Source of the DNA: Lutjanus erythropterus
Lineage: Eukaryota; Chordata; Actinopteri; Lutjaniformes; Lutjanidae
Reading direction: 5' to 3'
NCBI GenBank assembly: GCA_020091685.1
Contig: CM034610.1
Span: forward strand, 31,518,134 to 31,582,133
Length of the DNA stretch: 64,000 nucleotides
Shown here: positions 33,597 to 46,313 of the stretch, piece by piece
Numbering within the stretch: the first letter of the stretch is position 1
How the letters are laid out: every line of letters begins with the position of its first letter
Translations under genes and position numbers: made by a program
Notes under the pieces: generated by a model
Seen by the model: the letters and a program-made list of their open reading frames with translations, nothing else
Told to the model about the DNA's origin: nothing
Database searches by the model: none

Positions 33597-33905
33597 TCCT
33601 GATCAAATCTCCTCTGAATTGTCTAATCTCCTCTTGAATCAGAAATTAAATAAATTCTCCTGCTCTTTCCTTTCCTCTGAGTTATCTCTCGTCTCGTCAC
33701 CTCCTCCTCACCTCTCCTCTCCTTTCCTCTCCTCACCTCTCCTCACCTCTCCTCTCCTCCTCCTCTCCTCTCCTCACCTCTCCTCTCCTCTTTCCTCTCC
33801 TCCTCTCGTCTCGTCTAGTCTCCTCTCCTCACCTCTCCTCTCCTTCTCCTCTCCTCTCACCTCTCTCTCACCTCTCCTCTCCTCTCCCCTCTCCTCTCCT
33901 CCACC
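33597..33905. repeat. pyrimidine (CTCTCC)n tract
   Basis: Almost pure C/T on the plus strand for about 300 bp, with occasional A or G, followed by (AATC)n. It continues the pyrimidine blocks of the adjoining minisatellite. Mirror-symmetric parts could form triplex (H-DNA). Confidence 0.85.
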
Positions 33906-34784
33906 TTCTACTACAAGTGCTGCTAAATGCTAAATCAATCAATCAATCAACAATCTGCACTGAGTCACTAAGTCACTGCAGACTCTTGTTGGCTAGGAGC
34001 GGATGTTGACAGGTGTCTCCATCCTGGGCTAAGTGTTTGGCATCTATCCCCCTAGATCCTCCTTCCTCTGTAGTTAACCTGACCAAGTCATGCAGCAACA
34101 AAGACATGACAGCTCTCATCAGTGCCTTAGCCTTCTTAGCAATTAAGCAAAGAAAAAATGATTCAAAGAAATCGGTTCTAACAATTCAAATAAATAGCCC
34201 ATTCAGACCTGGTATTCACATATCCTGGGTGATCGATCACAGCTTTATGAGTATATGAGTTGAATTTACAAGAAGGCTAAATAACACTAAGAATTTATCA
34301 CATGCGTTTCACAAAGTTTGTAACATTTCTCCTCATATTCAGCTCTCAAAGCAGTAGTAGTAGCAGTAGCAGCCAACATGCTGTGATGACAACAAAATAA
34401 TTTAACATTGAACAATAAATTTGCAAGATGATCCAAATAACTAAGAATCTGTTAGGCGTTTCACTAAAGTTCAGTAAGTTTCTCAACTAGGATTATTGCA
34501 GTTTTAAAAGGGAGTCTGGGTTTAGCTGCAGGTAAAGAGAGCCTAATTTGAACTAGTACAGACTGACAGGGCGCCAGTTGAGTAGTGGTCTTTCAGTGTA
34601 GCCCAGGACACATTGTTTACTGCTGAAAGAATGTGGCCACATGCAGCCCAGACCACCTGAATGTAGTCTGAGTGAACGAATCTCTGGGTGCTCCATTTAC
34701 GAGCAGACGGATCAGTTGTGTGCAGCTCCAGGTTCAGGTGGGCTAACATTTCAATACATATAAATTTAAAGATCAAGCAAAGAT
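33906..34784. other. non-coding
   Basis: No gene was recognised. The short plus-strand frame at 34013-34258 has no known motif or splice pairing. Confidence 0.45.
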
Positions 34785-35045
34785 CAATCAATCAGTAAAT
34801 CAACAATAAGCAAGAAATGAATAAATCAACAATAAATCAATAAATCAACAAACATGCTAGAAAATGATTCAAATCAAGCAATAAATCAATAAATCAACAA
34901 TCATGCTAGAAATGAATCAAATCAAGCAATAAATCAATAAATCAACAATCATGCTAGAAATGTTCAAATCAAGCAATAAATCAATATATAAATCAATGAA
35001 AGAAAGCAATAAATCAAATGAAGAAATCAGGCGGAAAAAGAATTC
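34785..35045. repeat. minisatellite with 'caataaatcaataaatcaac' words
   Basis: Three to four imperfect copies of a ~48-55-bp unit carrying 'tcaagcaataaatcaataa' and 'catgctagaaatg', flanked by looser AATC-type repeats. Confidence 0.8.
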
Positions 35046-35683
35046 AATAAATCAAATTAAATTCACTTGTTTCTCTTGGCTGAGGAATCACACCTGAGAC
35101 TTACCTTCAGGTGGGAGCCACTCTCTGGCCGCAACCCACTGCAGACTGCTGTTCAGCAGTCTTGGGATGTTTGGCAGATGTGATAGCCACACGTGGCGCT
35201 GGAACTGCCCCAAATGGCAAAGGCCTCCTGGGTGCCTGATAGGAGAAGTGAGAGCAGCGGTTCTTTTAAGTCAACTTTACTCTTTACCAAAGTTTTTCTG
35301 AGACAGTATTTTGAAGTAAGTTTACATGCTGCAGTTTCCAACTAACATTAATTTTCACTGTCAATTTATCGGTTTCAACCATGCATAATTGATTAATTAA
35401 TCCTGTCACAATCTTATCAATTGAAAAATAGGTCAGAGAGACATACTCCACATGTTTGGACCTATTTTTCAAGTCTTCATACAACGATTATTTCATTATT
35501 TCATATCATTTTCACTGATTATTAACCAGACACGTTTTACTTTGCCTTAGGTTTCTCAAATACTAATTTTCCCCCATACTGAAATGAAAAGAGTGTTATA
35601 AAACAAATCCAGAAAGCAACTCAGTTTTACTCAAACTTGGTCAAAACAGTCAAATGTCCATCAAGAACTGATTAATTTATACT

Positions 35684-36768
35684 AGGGCTGTCAGTTTAAG
35701 CGTTAAGAGGAGTTCTAAATTATGGCTGCAAGATTAGCGCTATAAAAATTAGCAATTAATCATGAGTGCACAAGTCAATGCGCAAGCATTTAATTAACCT
35801 ATTGAGTTAAAACGCAGCGTGTGATCCTTGGACCACATGTGAGCATCATAGTTTTACTGTCACTGTTACTTTTGTATAAGTTATAATACCAGAAATCTCA
35901 ATGCAAAGTTGCAGTGAAAAGAGGACAAATCTGGCTGTATGCAGAAGCGCATCTCTGTGTGACTGATTTAAGACATCAATAATGTTGCATAGAAATCCAG
36001 ACCGTAACTTTTCACTACAGTGTAACTCTGCTATCACACCATAGAAACGAATCATAAAACTGTGATGTTGATTGAAACTTTGGTGATATCAGGTGTCTTC
36101 TACACAGCTCCTCTCTGCTCACCGGTGCAGCTCTGTCTCACCCTCTCTAACACAGTGTCTGCTGATTGATCATCACTTCCTAACCAATCAGATGTGCTGC
36201 TGTAGGAGGACGTTGACGAACTACAGAGCATAGTTGTGTATTATACTGTATTACAGTGTATTATGATCTAATATATGTATAGTATATACATAGTAACACT
36301 GTAGAAGTTTGAAGTTTTCATATTATTACCATTATCCTTACTCTTCTCCTCTATTCTTACATTACATCACTATGGTGATACAGACAGACAAGATCAAAGA
36401 CAAATTATTTTTTAAAATAATTTAACCTAATCCACCACTTTTTTTCTATTTTGCTGATCGAAAAATGATCCGATCCATGACTCAAACCCGTGTCTGATCC
36501 GAACTGAATTTTTCCTCCGTTGCACTAAGAAGCGATTCAAGCTTACTTGGACCTTTGAGAGCAAGTTTATTGTAATGGAGGACGTAACAAGCGCAGTGAT
36601 TTGTACATTTATTCAATTGATTAGTCATGCACTACAATTTTGTAATGTCTAAATTCAAATTCTTTGTTGGGGACCTTTAGCAGATATGAAGATTAAAATC
36701 GATTAATTAGATTAATTAATTACAAATCCTAATTAATTAGATTAATTTTTTAATCGCCTGACAGCACT
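35684..36768. mobile_element. hAT-like MITE, 1.09 kb
   Basis: The left end agggctgtcag and right end ctgacagcact form an imperfect terminal inverted repeat. The same 10-bp word aatttatact stands outside at 35674-35683 and 36769-36778, consistent with an 8-10-bp target duplication. The subterminal 'gattaattagattaatta' words at the right are usual for this teleost element family. No transposase frame is present. Confidence 0.8.
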
Positions 36769-36789
36769 AATTTATACTGAAGATTGTCT

Positions 36790-37215
36790 GTATTGGACAG
36801 TCATTATTAACTAGATACTTCTTTACTTTTACTCAAGTCATTTTTAATGGGAGTAATTGTACTTTACTAGATTTTCAGTAATCTACTCCCTCTGGCACCG
36901 GAGAGGTTTCCGGTACTTGCTCTCAGGCCTCCTGGGATGTGTAGAGCAGCTCATCTGTACCTGCTAGGTTCTACTGCTCAAAGTGTGTATTAGTGTGGAC
37001 AGAGTGACATAAAATTGGCTAATTTCGTTTGTGTGTCATTCTCACAGATGTAGTCCAACATCCAGTTAACTGAAAACATATTAAGCCTTTAAAATTGACA
37101 TTGCATGTATCACCAACATCAGTAGTACCAGTAATTGTACTTTACTAGATTTTTAGTGATCTCTCCGGGGGTTTCCTCTCCTCTCTTACAGCCTCCTCTC
37201 CTCTTCTCCTCAGCT
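36790..37215. repeat. copy of a local repeat shared with 39.1-40.5 kb
   Basis: Words such as 'gtactttactagattttcag', 'gacagagtgacataaaa' and 'ccctttaaaattgata/ttgaca' recur at about 39120-39180 and 40350-40475. Within this copy, the ~36870 and ~37140 stretches also resemble each other. Confidence 0.6.
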
Positions 37216-37294
37216 CGGTCTCTGCAAATGAAAAAAATGCAGTGGGTTCTAAATAATTATATCAAAATGATACTTTTCTATTTTTACTTGAGTC

Positions 37295-39110
37295 TTTTTT
37301 GTTTTACAAATTTTTATTATTTCAGAACAGAACAAAAGGCTCAGTGTTACATATCAGAGATGTGAGAACAATTATAATCTGTCAGACCCCCCATCCCCCT
37401 CCATATACACACATGTAGACATCAAAGGATATTACATGGTATGAAATAAAGAAAAAAGAGGGAAAAGAAGAAAAATTTAAAAAAGAGTTATTAACGATAG
37501 CAATACATGAAGTATTGTCCTCCAACTCACAATAATTTAGAGTAATAAATTGATAAGCGAAAGGAATATTAAGAAGGTTTTACATGGCACTAGGTGAACC
37601 GTGCACCTCCTCTGAAGGGTTACTGACCTTTCAACTTGATATGTTTCAGCTCAACTGGTAAATAATCTAGGGCAGATTCATATTTTAAATGACTCCTCAT
37701 TATCCTCGGACCTCACTTATCCTTTCATGAGGCAAAACTCAAAATCTCTCTGCAGAGTGTTACTGTAGGTTAGTTTCTTTAATCCATTTTGCAGGATGCA
37801 TTTAAAGCGAGAAGCAAAGTTTATCAATAATTTGTACTGATTATGGGAGAGTGCCACATCCTTGGAGGCAACCCTAGTATGAATAGTGCTGGATCCATTC
37901 TTATTGTAGTCTTAAAGTCACTCAATTCGACTACGTGTTTCCAGTATCTTGAAATCGATTGCACCCCCAAAAGTAGTGGAAATGAGTCCCAAGATCCGTT
38001 TTACACTTATGACAAATGGGAAGATGGTTAAAGATATTTTGTGGAGGTAACAGGGGTGATATGGAGCCTATGTAATATTTTATATTGAATCTCTGCCAGT
38101 CTATTGCAAGTGAAGGTTGATGCACTAAATGTACTGCCTCCTGCCAATCCTCTTCGTTGTATTCATTACCTAGGTCACCCTGCCATTTAGGTAGGGAGTC
38201 TGGTCATCATCATATTATCATATGAGTAAAGTGAATAAAAAAGGGATATCACGTGATTTAAGTTCTTCTGCTCAAGGATAAATCTTTCCACCTCACTGTA
38301 AATGGGATGTCCTCTGCAGCTTTACCAATGAATCAATAAAATCCTCAGCTAGATATCCAAAATAATGATCTTTTAGGAATTAAATTTGTTCTTGAGCTGC
38401 TGAAAGGACATCAAGATGCCATCCTCAAACACATCCCCTATCACACAATCACTTTGTCACACCATAAATCAAATAAAGAAGGCCTCAAGCCGGGTAAGAA
38501 TTCTGGTTATTACAGATGGGAGATAGCAATGATCTAACACCTCGTCTGTCCATATATTCAGAAATCTCGCCACACTTTAATAGAGTTGAAAATCAATTGG
38601 TTATTCTTAATGTTTGTTTTAATTATTTCAGGCCTGCATGTCACCTGCTTCTTCACCGGGAGTGCCCAGGCATCACGCAATTACAGGCCGGAGATATGGT
38701 GTAACCGTCCACAAGTCTGAATGTGACAGGCCCAATTATAAAAAGCATATTCGGTACCCTAGACATGCCTTTGTCTTCAGGCAACTGCAGAGACTAAGCC
38801 TTTGTCTTGTCTTACCATACCAGATAAATTTGAAAGGGATCTCTCAAGTCCTTATTCATTTTGGAGACATGCAGTGGCAACATTTGTAGACTCTAGAGTA
38901 TAAGAGTCGAGGAAGAACATTCATCTTTATAAGGCTGATACGACCAATAAGTGAAGTGGAAGATGTGCCACATGAATCAGGTCTTGTTTCACTGCTGTAG
39001 CACAGGGGAGCAAGTTAAGTTTCCATAAGCCTCTAATATCTGGGGAGATCTTTAGCCCCAGGTACATTGAAGCCAGCGACGGACCACTTGAAAGAAAATT
39101 TGCTAAAGTG
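37295..39110 (-). mobile_element. 5'-truncated L1-type LINE with 11-bp target duplication
   Basis: The word ttacttgagtc occurs at 37284-37294 and again at 39111-39121, directly flanking the insert. The left edge starts with a T-rich run, as expected for the poly(A) end of a minus-strand copy. Minus-strand frames give L1 ORF2 C-terminal blocks: ISLIKMNVLPRLLY near 38940-38890, and CHKCKTDLGTHFHYFWGC in the frame at 37931-38125. The piece is frameshifted and lacks endonuclease and most of the reverse transcriptase. Confidence 0.85.
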
Positions 39111-39169
39111 TTACTTGAGTCATTTTAATGGAAGTATCTACTTTTACTAGGTTTTCAGTACTCTACTCA

Positions 39170-40030
39170 CCTCTGGTGCCGGAGCTCAGTGGATCTCTGC
39201 AGCCTTGGGATCGTTGTAGGGTGTGTTGTTGGGACCAGAGTCCACTGGTGCTCCTGTGACTCTGAGCTGCTAGAAGAGGAACCACAAGAAGAGCAAAGAC
39301 AGGAATTAGAAGAAGAGCTACAGGTGAGGGACCCAAGAAGAGCTGCATGAAGATGTTGGAGCAGAACTAGAAGAGGAAGTAGGCAGCAAGTTGGGGTATA
39401 CCCACCTACTGGTGTCACAGGAGGATGGGAGTTTGGGACAGGTGCCCACTGCATGTCAGTGTGAGACTGCTGTAAGAAAATTCAGACAGGATCTACTTGT
39501 GAAAACTGATTCACCCGCTACCCAGCTTTGTAACCACAGCAACATTAAAAGCATACTGTCAAGCTCACACCTTCCTCACTGGAGGTGATGTGAAGCAGTG
39601 AAAGCGAACAGCTAATTGCTTCAGCTTTCCTAGCAGTTTGTGGCCATGCATATGGAGCAATTGTAGTCCACCTCTGGTGCGGAGGCTCGGTGGATCTCTG
39701 CAGCCTTCGCAGGATGATCTTTGTGGTGTGGTGTTGGGACGAGAGTCCACTGGTGCTCCTGTGACTCTGAGCTGCTAGAAGAGGAACCACAAGAAGAGCA
39801 AAGACAGGAGTTAGAAGAAGAGCTACAGGTGAGGACCCAAGAGAAGAGCTGCGTGAAGATGTTGGAGCAGAACTAGAAGAGGAATGAAGAACCAGCTGGG
39901 GTTTACCCACCTGCAGGAGTCACGGGAGGACACAGATGAGGAACTGGACACAGGTGACCACATCATGTTGGTGCAATACTGCTATAAGTCAGAAAATTCA
40001 GACAGGATCTACTTGTGAAAGCTGATTAAA
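39170..40030. repeat. tandem duplication of a ~350-bp segment
   Basis: The segment at about 39170-39515 is repeated at about 39670-40030. Shared words include 'ggtggatctctgcagcctt', 'gagtccactggtgctcctg', 'gaagaggaaccacaagaag', 'gatgttggagcagaactag' and 'gacaggatctacttgtgaa'. Each copy has on the plus strand an acidic open stretch (SELLEEEPQEEQRQELEEEL) ending in cag followed by gtgag, which is a donor-like site. On the minus strand it reads serine-rich or hydrophobic. Which strand, if any, is coding is unclear. Confidence 0.75.
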
Positions 40031-40480
40031 ATCTTTGACCAAAAAAGTTTTTTCTGTATAGTCCTCAACCTCCACTAAGAGTATGAATATTTTTTATTCA
40101 AGCCAGATCAAATGTCCTGATATACATTTGGCCTATGAATGAATGCATCAACTTTTATTCACCAAGATGAATTCATAAACTTAATTTTTGTAATTTCCTA
40201 ATCCTATTACCCACAAAATTTTCCCAGACTTCATTCAGCAAATTGTCAATATTGATTACTCTTACAGATTAATAAAACCTTGACATCTTTCCCTTTAGTA
40301 AGCTCTTTTAATGCAGGACCTTCAGGCCTGAAACATATCAAACTCAAGACAGAGTGACATAAAATGGATTAATTTCTGCTTTGCATGCCATTCTCACACA
40401 GTGACATGTAATATCCAAAATGATCTGGGGATATATTTTGTGAGCATATTAACCCTTTAAAATTGATATTGCACATGTAT

Positions 40481-41424
40481 CAATGACTTATCATTACAAA
40501 TAAATGTGTAGTATATAATATAATGAATATATTGTTTCTTTATGGTTTGAAAAATTGTATTTAATATAGTCGTCATGAATATGAAGGCGTAATAAAACAT
40601 GTCAAGAAGTTTCACTCAAAAAAATAGTCAACTGTCTCTAAGCTTTTAACATCAGAGAATGTTAGCTAAAGATGCTAAAAGTCTCAACGGAAAACACATT
40701 GAAAACAACAAATGTCAAAAAAGATAGAAATCTCACGTCTTCCACGAAGAAAGTGCGCTGGTCGTTGAGAGTTTGTCTTGAGTAGATGTTCTTTGTTGAA
40801 AGGTTGTTTGTTGGTGTCTCTTTGTCAGGAAAATCGCCGTCTGAATCCGTAAATCTCTAACTTTCTGACTCCTGAGTTGTTTTCAAGGGGACGTTAATCC
40901 AGAACCATGGAATCTTCATGTCATTAATGCGCGTGCGTTCTGACATGAACACGTGAACGTCTCACCTGGAAAATTCACAGGTTTCATCCACTGTGCCATG
41001 GCTGTGTCTAACCGACGAGGACACACGTCTAATAATGATGTTCACAACGACTGTGATGAACGACTGTCCTCAAAGACACCTGACTGGCCAAGTTCACTGG
41101 GAGACCAGGGCAATTGTAACACTTTTACATTTCCTTCATTATTCAGAGACTACCTGAAATACACTCGTCGTTGTTCATATGAATATTTGTGCACTCATTA
41201 ATAATCAAATTATCACAATTTCAGTATTAAATTGAGAATCAATCCAAATGGGTGAATTGCAGTATCCAGCACATGTCTGAAGAAAAAAAAACACTTCAAA
41301 GACAACACTATGTAACTTGCTGGCTGTTATATCACAGTTGAAACCATATGGACTCTCTCTTATTAAAGAAGAATTTGAAAATGTAAATGACAATTTTCAG
41401 GTGATAAATCAATGATCTCTTAAT
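40481..41424. other. no gene assigned; GC-richer promoter-like part
   Basis: The part at about 40730-40960 is richer in CpG than its surroundings and on the minus strand ends with a donor-like gtgaga ('gaagacgtgaga'). That could be a leader exon, but nothing else supports it. Confidence 0.3.
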
Positions 41425-41751
41425 TAGGGCTGCAAGTAATGATCATTTTTATCATTGATAATCTGTTGATTATTTTCTCGATTAATCGATTGTTGACCAG
41501 TTAGTATTTTGGTCTGTAAAATGTCAGAATAGTGAAAAATGGGGATCACTGTTTTCCAAAGCCCAAGCTGACGTCCTCAAATGTCCAAAACACAAATATT
41601 AACTTGACTGTCATAAGAGGTCTGACAAAACCAGAAAATATTTACATGGACATGTGTTATTAAAAAAGAGTTTAAATGATTAATGGATTATCAAAATAGT
41701 TAGTGATTAATTTAATAATCGATTAACAATCAATGAATTGTTGCAGCTCTA
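41425..41751. mobile_element. TAGGGCTGCAA-type MITE, 327 bp
   Basis: The ends are tagggctgcaa and ttgcagctcta, a terminal inverted repeat with one mismatch. The subterminal 'gattattttctcgattaatc' and mirrored 'aataatcgattaac' are characteristic of a very common teleost MITE. It is non-coding. No obvious target duplication is visible. Confidence 0.8.
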
Positions 41752-44700
41752 CTATTGATCTTTGCAAATAAAGACTAGATTGTTTAACAAAGTCATAGGC
41801 ATTGATGCTAAAAATAATATTTTGATATTTTTATGGCTGTTCTACAATATATGATTCCATACATATTGTCTCCAAAATAACATACCATAAATTCTGCTTA
41901 TTTGCACTTGGACCTGATCTGTGCAGCTGTAGGTGGGAGGTCTAAACATGAAGGCAAAACATCTTGTGCTCTGTGCACTGGAGTAAAAACCACTTGCACC
42001 TCAGACCAGCTAAAACCTGGTTGCAGCAAAAGTCTGTGGTGCAATAGGTCTGAATGCACAAGATAGGAATCAGCGCATTTGGCCAAGGCACACACACACA
42101 CGTCTACAATCACAAAACACCTTTCATTTATGTTTAACAGGTTAACACGAGTGTCTTTAAAGTTTATCTCGTTGATAAGGAAAGGAATTGTTATAATTTT
42201 AAAGGCTAATAAATCTCAGTAGACCTGTAAAGTATGCATGGGACAGGATCACAGCTGTCAGATCGTCTTTAACAGATCAGTCACATGACAGCTGGAGCAG
42301 CTGTAGTGTTTGATCTGCATGTTTTGGGGTCCAGAAAAACAAGGATTAAATAATTATGATCAATAACATACAAAATGGACAACATGTTATATTTAACCAC
42401 AAGACCAGCCTGATGTGAGCTTCTGTCAGAGCTGGTTGGATTTACCCGTGAGTAATTTTGCTCACGTCAAACTTCAGAAACACCGTCTGATTCTGTTTCC
42501 TACACCCACAGTAGTGTTAGTGGGACAGAGGAGCGAGGATGGGAGGATGAGGATGAGGAGGAGAGAGGAGAAGAAGGAGGAGCACAGACAGTGCGAGCCG
42601 GGTTGAGATGGCAGCTTCACAGACCAGACTGGATCAGTTTGCCTCTCTCTCTCTGCTGCTGCATCTCTCTCCCCGACTCCTCACTCCTCTCCCCACTCCT
42701 CAGCCAGTAGAGCTGCATAATAATGATAATTATAATTAATTATCAAATACAACACATTTTCAAGGTGCTTCAGTATAAAACATAACCAGTTACATATCTG
42801 TATGACATTTGCGGTTCATTTATTGTATTACTTTTTGCAGGCGTTGATGTAAAATGAACTAGTTACACATGAAGCTGCTTTGAGCGTCTTGCTGTCTTCA
42901 TATATTGCGCCCTCTTGCACTTTCACTTCTTGAACCAGGAGATCTGTGTCGCTTTGAAAATCTTTTCTGTTTGTTTCCTTCTGGTAAAATCCACTTTCAT
43001 TCTGACACAGCTTGTGTTCTTGCTTCTTAAAGGTAATGAGAGCTGACTTTCTGATTGGTTAATTGCATGCTTGGCCTAAACTCGCCAGTGAATTAATGAG
43101 GGCACTTTGGGCAGACCTGATAGGTGTAAGCCCACTGTGCGTGGTGGCACAAGGGCAGGACAGGACAGGATACCCCTCGCCCCTGGCGAAAGATGGAAAT
43201 GGTGGATTTAGACCCACCTTGAATAAATTAAATCCATTACACTTTTCCACTTGCACTTTGCCTTTAGATAAGATAGGGCCATATGGTGATCTTATAGAAT
43301 ATGATGCTTTCGGATTGGGAGATGGACAAAATCAAATATCACAATATGTTTATTGATATGTGATACTGAACATGTTATAGGATGACTGTTGGTGCTTTCA
43401 CAAAATTTACACAATGAGATTTTTACAAATAATGTGATATAATCAAAGTAATAAAGGCAAGATACAGCCTTATATCACAATATTGATATAATACTGATAG
43501 ACTGACCAGTGCTATGATTGATATAGTTTCACTAATAAGGACAATACTTTAATATTAAATTTAATACAAGCAGTCAGAGTATTACAATTGCCCTCTTGGT
43601 GAGCAAATGCAGCAATTGGATCAACTGTAACACTAAAAATAAGTAATACTAACCATAGTCAAATTTCACATGAAAGCACACCTCAAGTTAATCATATTAT
43701 TGATGTAATATCCAATAATGTTACTTAAGTTTTTTAGTATATGGTTCAAATTATTTCACATGCAGTTTAAAGTAAACATCAAATATTGTAGTGGTTAGTA
43801 GAATTTAATTATGTGAATCAGGTTAATATACTTTTACATTTAAATTTAGTGAAATAGGTTGATTTTTAACAAACAAGCATGTCAACACAGACAAACAAAG
43901 TGCTTACATTGGACCATGTGACTCGTGAGCAATTGTAACACAGTGTTACAACTGCCCCTAATCTTGCAGCAGTGATAAAATCTTGTATGCTAGATAGTAA
44001 CACCTATTTTAGCATATTTTGATCAAATTTGCAGTCATCTAAATTCTATCCAGAAAAAAATATTGACATCCAAAAGGCAACTTTTATACCTCAAAATTAA
44101 TTATTTGTTGAAAACATCTGCTGAGTTGAGCTCTGCAGAAGCCTGAAAGAGGATGATCATTTGAATCAGGTGTGCAGGAGCAGAAACATCTAAACATGCA
44201 GGGCAGTGAGCCTTGAGGACCAGGGTTGGAAACACTCATTTAAGCATCACTTTCTAGTCTTGTAAATGGCTGCTATGACTATAAGCCACTTCACCTCATG
44301 AACAAAGTCTGCGACAGGAGATCGAACCCAGGTCAGCTTGGAAGAAGCTATGCTCACCTATACCACCATCGCCTCTGCACAGATGTTTTCACCACGACCA
44401 TGACACGCGTAGATCAGAAACTGGTACTGTTTAATAAACAGAATAAAAACACTGGATTACAAATGTTGTTTCTTGTGTAAATATATTGTTAGTAACACGA
44501 TGATTAATTTAAAACGGACCTTTATTATATTCATTATATTTCTCAAGATATATGGAACTCACAAGTTACCCTTTCTATGTCCAACTTACTGTATAGATAT
44601 TCAGGTGTTTTATTTTTTATCTCTGAGCACATTAAAGGAGTCTCATATGTATATATATCTTAAGTATGTTGTATGCAAAAATTAAGACAATAATATGCTT

Positions 44701-46313
44701 TCATTTCAAATATATGTATAATTTGTCAAAACAGTAAAGTTGTGAGTTAAGACTTACTATAAAGTACACTACAGCCGAGAGGTGGACATTCAGATATTTG
44801 TCTGCAGATCACTGTTGATTTTATGAATAAAGAAAAACTCATTTTCAGATAAGAGTCAGCAAGAGTATTTTTGTCTGGTTCACTGTATTGTAGATACAAT
44901 GGTTAGATTTATATAACCTAAAGTATCACTGTATAGTTTAATTTGACTCTGCATTCATGCTGTTCAGCATTGTTTAGTAGGGGTGGATAGTTGTAATACT
45001 GTGTTAAAAAAAAAAAACCTCATTACCTCTTGTTACATCTATCCCAGCTAGTGTTACAACTCACTGCAGTAGTGGGGTAGTGAATACTTTGTATTGTATT
45101 TGACTTTAACTCATAATTTGTGGTTGTGTAGAACGTCCAAGTGAGTTTTATTATAGTAGAAAATTATGGGTACCTTGTATCAAAGTTTGACAGATCTAGC
45201 ATGATCAACCACTGAATATGCTTGGACAGAAAGTGTTACTACCATCCCTGTCTCCCTATTTAATGGGATAGGAGGCAACAGGTACATAGTATATAAAGGG
45301 TGGTAGGTGGGATCCTGGATGTGTGCATAACTGTCCAGACTTTCTCTTTGCATCAAATAATGAATAATATTCATGAATATAACAAAATCAGAGACAAAAT
45401 ATTTCATGCAAAGATTTTTATTTATGAATACTCTGCAGTACTGTACAATAGCACACACTTGTCTCTATTTCTGATCATTCTTAATGATCATTTCAAATAT
45501 AGACAAATATTGTGCCTTCACAAACAGTTCCCTTTTCACAATAATCTAAAATACCTTGTTCTGTTTTAAATATGTAGCATAACTTTTTGAAAATAAAATA
45601 TACATTATATGAAATATAACAGTTGTTTATTGGATAGACTATATAGTACCAAATGCAATTATATGCAAATACACCTTCTGTGACGTCTTACGCATTTCAT
45701 GCACAAAAAAAAGGAAAAAAGATGCGCATACAAAAGAAGCTGTACATACTTCTGTATGAAAATAGAAAATATCAAAGCAAGATGTGCACCAATAGTCTAG
45801 ATCATGTTACAAAGAACTTGCAGTACAAAAGACCTACGAGAATGACCAGATAACACATTACCTGGAACACAGAGTGCGGGTACTGGGCTGGTAACAGGAC
45901 ACAGACAGAACCTTGCACTGATGAACTCCAGTCAGAGCGCGTCCATGCAAGTCTACAAGATCCAACGGTTCAACATCACATACAGCTGGATCAAAAGGTG
46001 ACGCGTCAGCAAACCAGAAGTTGCAGTTTTAGCTTGAAATTTTGGTACTAAACCCAGTAAAAGTAGATGTCAATGCATAGAATAAAGTTTGGTTTGGTAT
46101 GTGTTTTTAATTTCTTGTATTGCTACCCCATAAGTGACGTGAGTGTAAACCAATTGCTAGTTATGCACAACTTATAAAGCACTGATATGTCGACGTTAAA
46201 TTATTGAACATGTTCAGATACTGCGATTAGTATCCCAACAGCAATGTTCTGTACAGCATCAATATTAAGCATCATCAAACTTTATTATTATTAAAATAAC
46301 TCCAAATGTCACG
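41752..46313. other. no gene recognised
   Basis: About 4.5 kb. A purine-rich stretch at about 42530-42590 is followed by a 44-codon plus-strand frame starting MAASQTRLDQF at 42608, with no splice or family support. Remaining frames are short and lack motifs. Confidence 0.45.

Noticed and set aside
32609-33933. Arg/Glu-rich and Ser/Leu-rich frames
   Set aside because: They are products of the purine/pyrimidine tracts of the minisatellite.
40730-40960. Possible leader exon and promoter on the minus strand
   Set aside because: Only a mild CpG enrichment and one donor-like site support it. No downstream coding exon was found.
42608-42742. 44-codon plus-strand frame beginning MAASQTRLDQF
   Set aside because: It has a plausible start context but runs into AT repeats and lacks a donor or any recognised family.
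43063-43356. 97-codon plus-strand frame and its antisense partner
   Set aside because: No known motif, no splice pairing, and both strands are open by chance.
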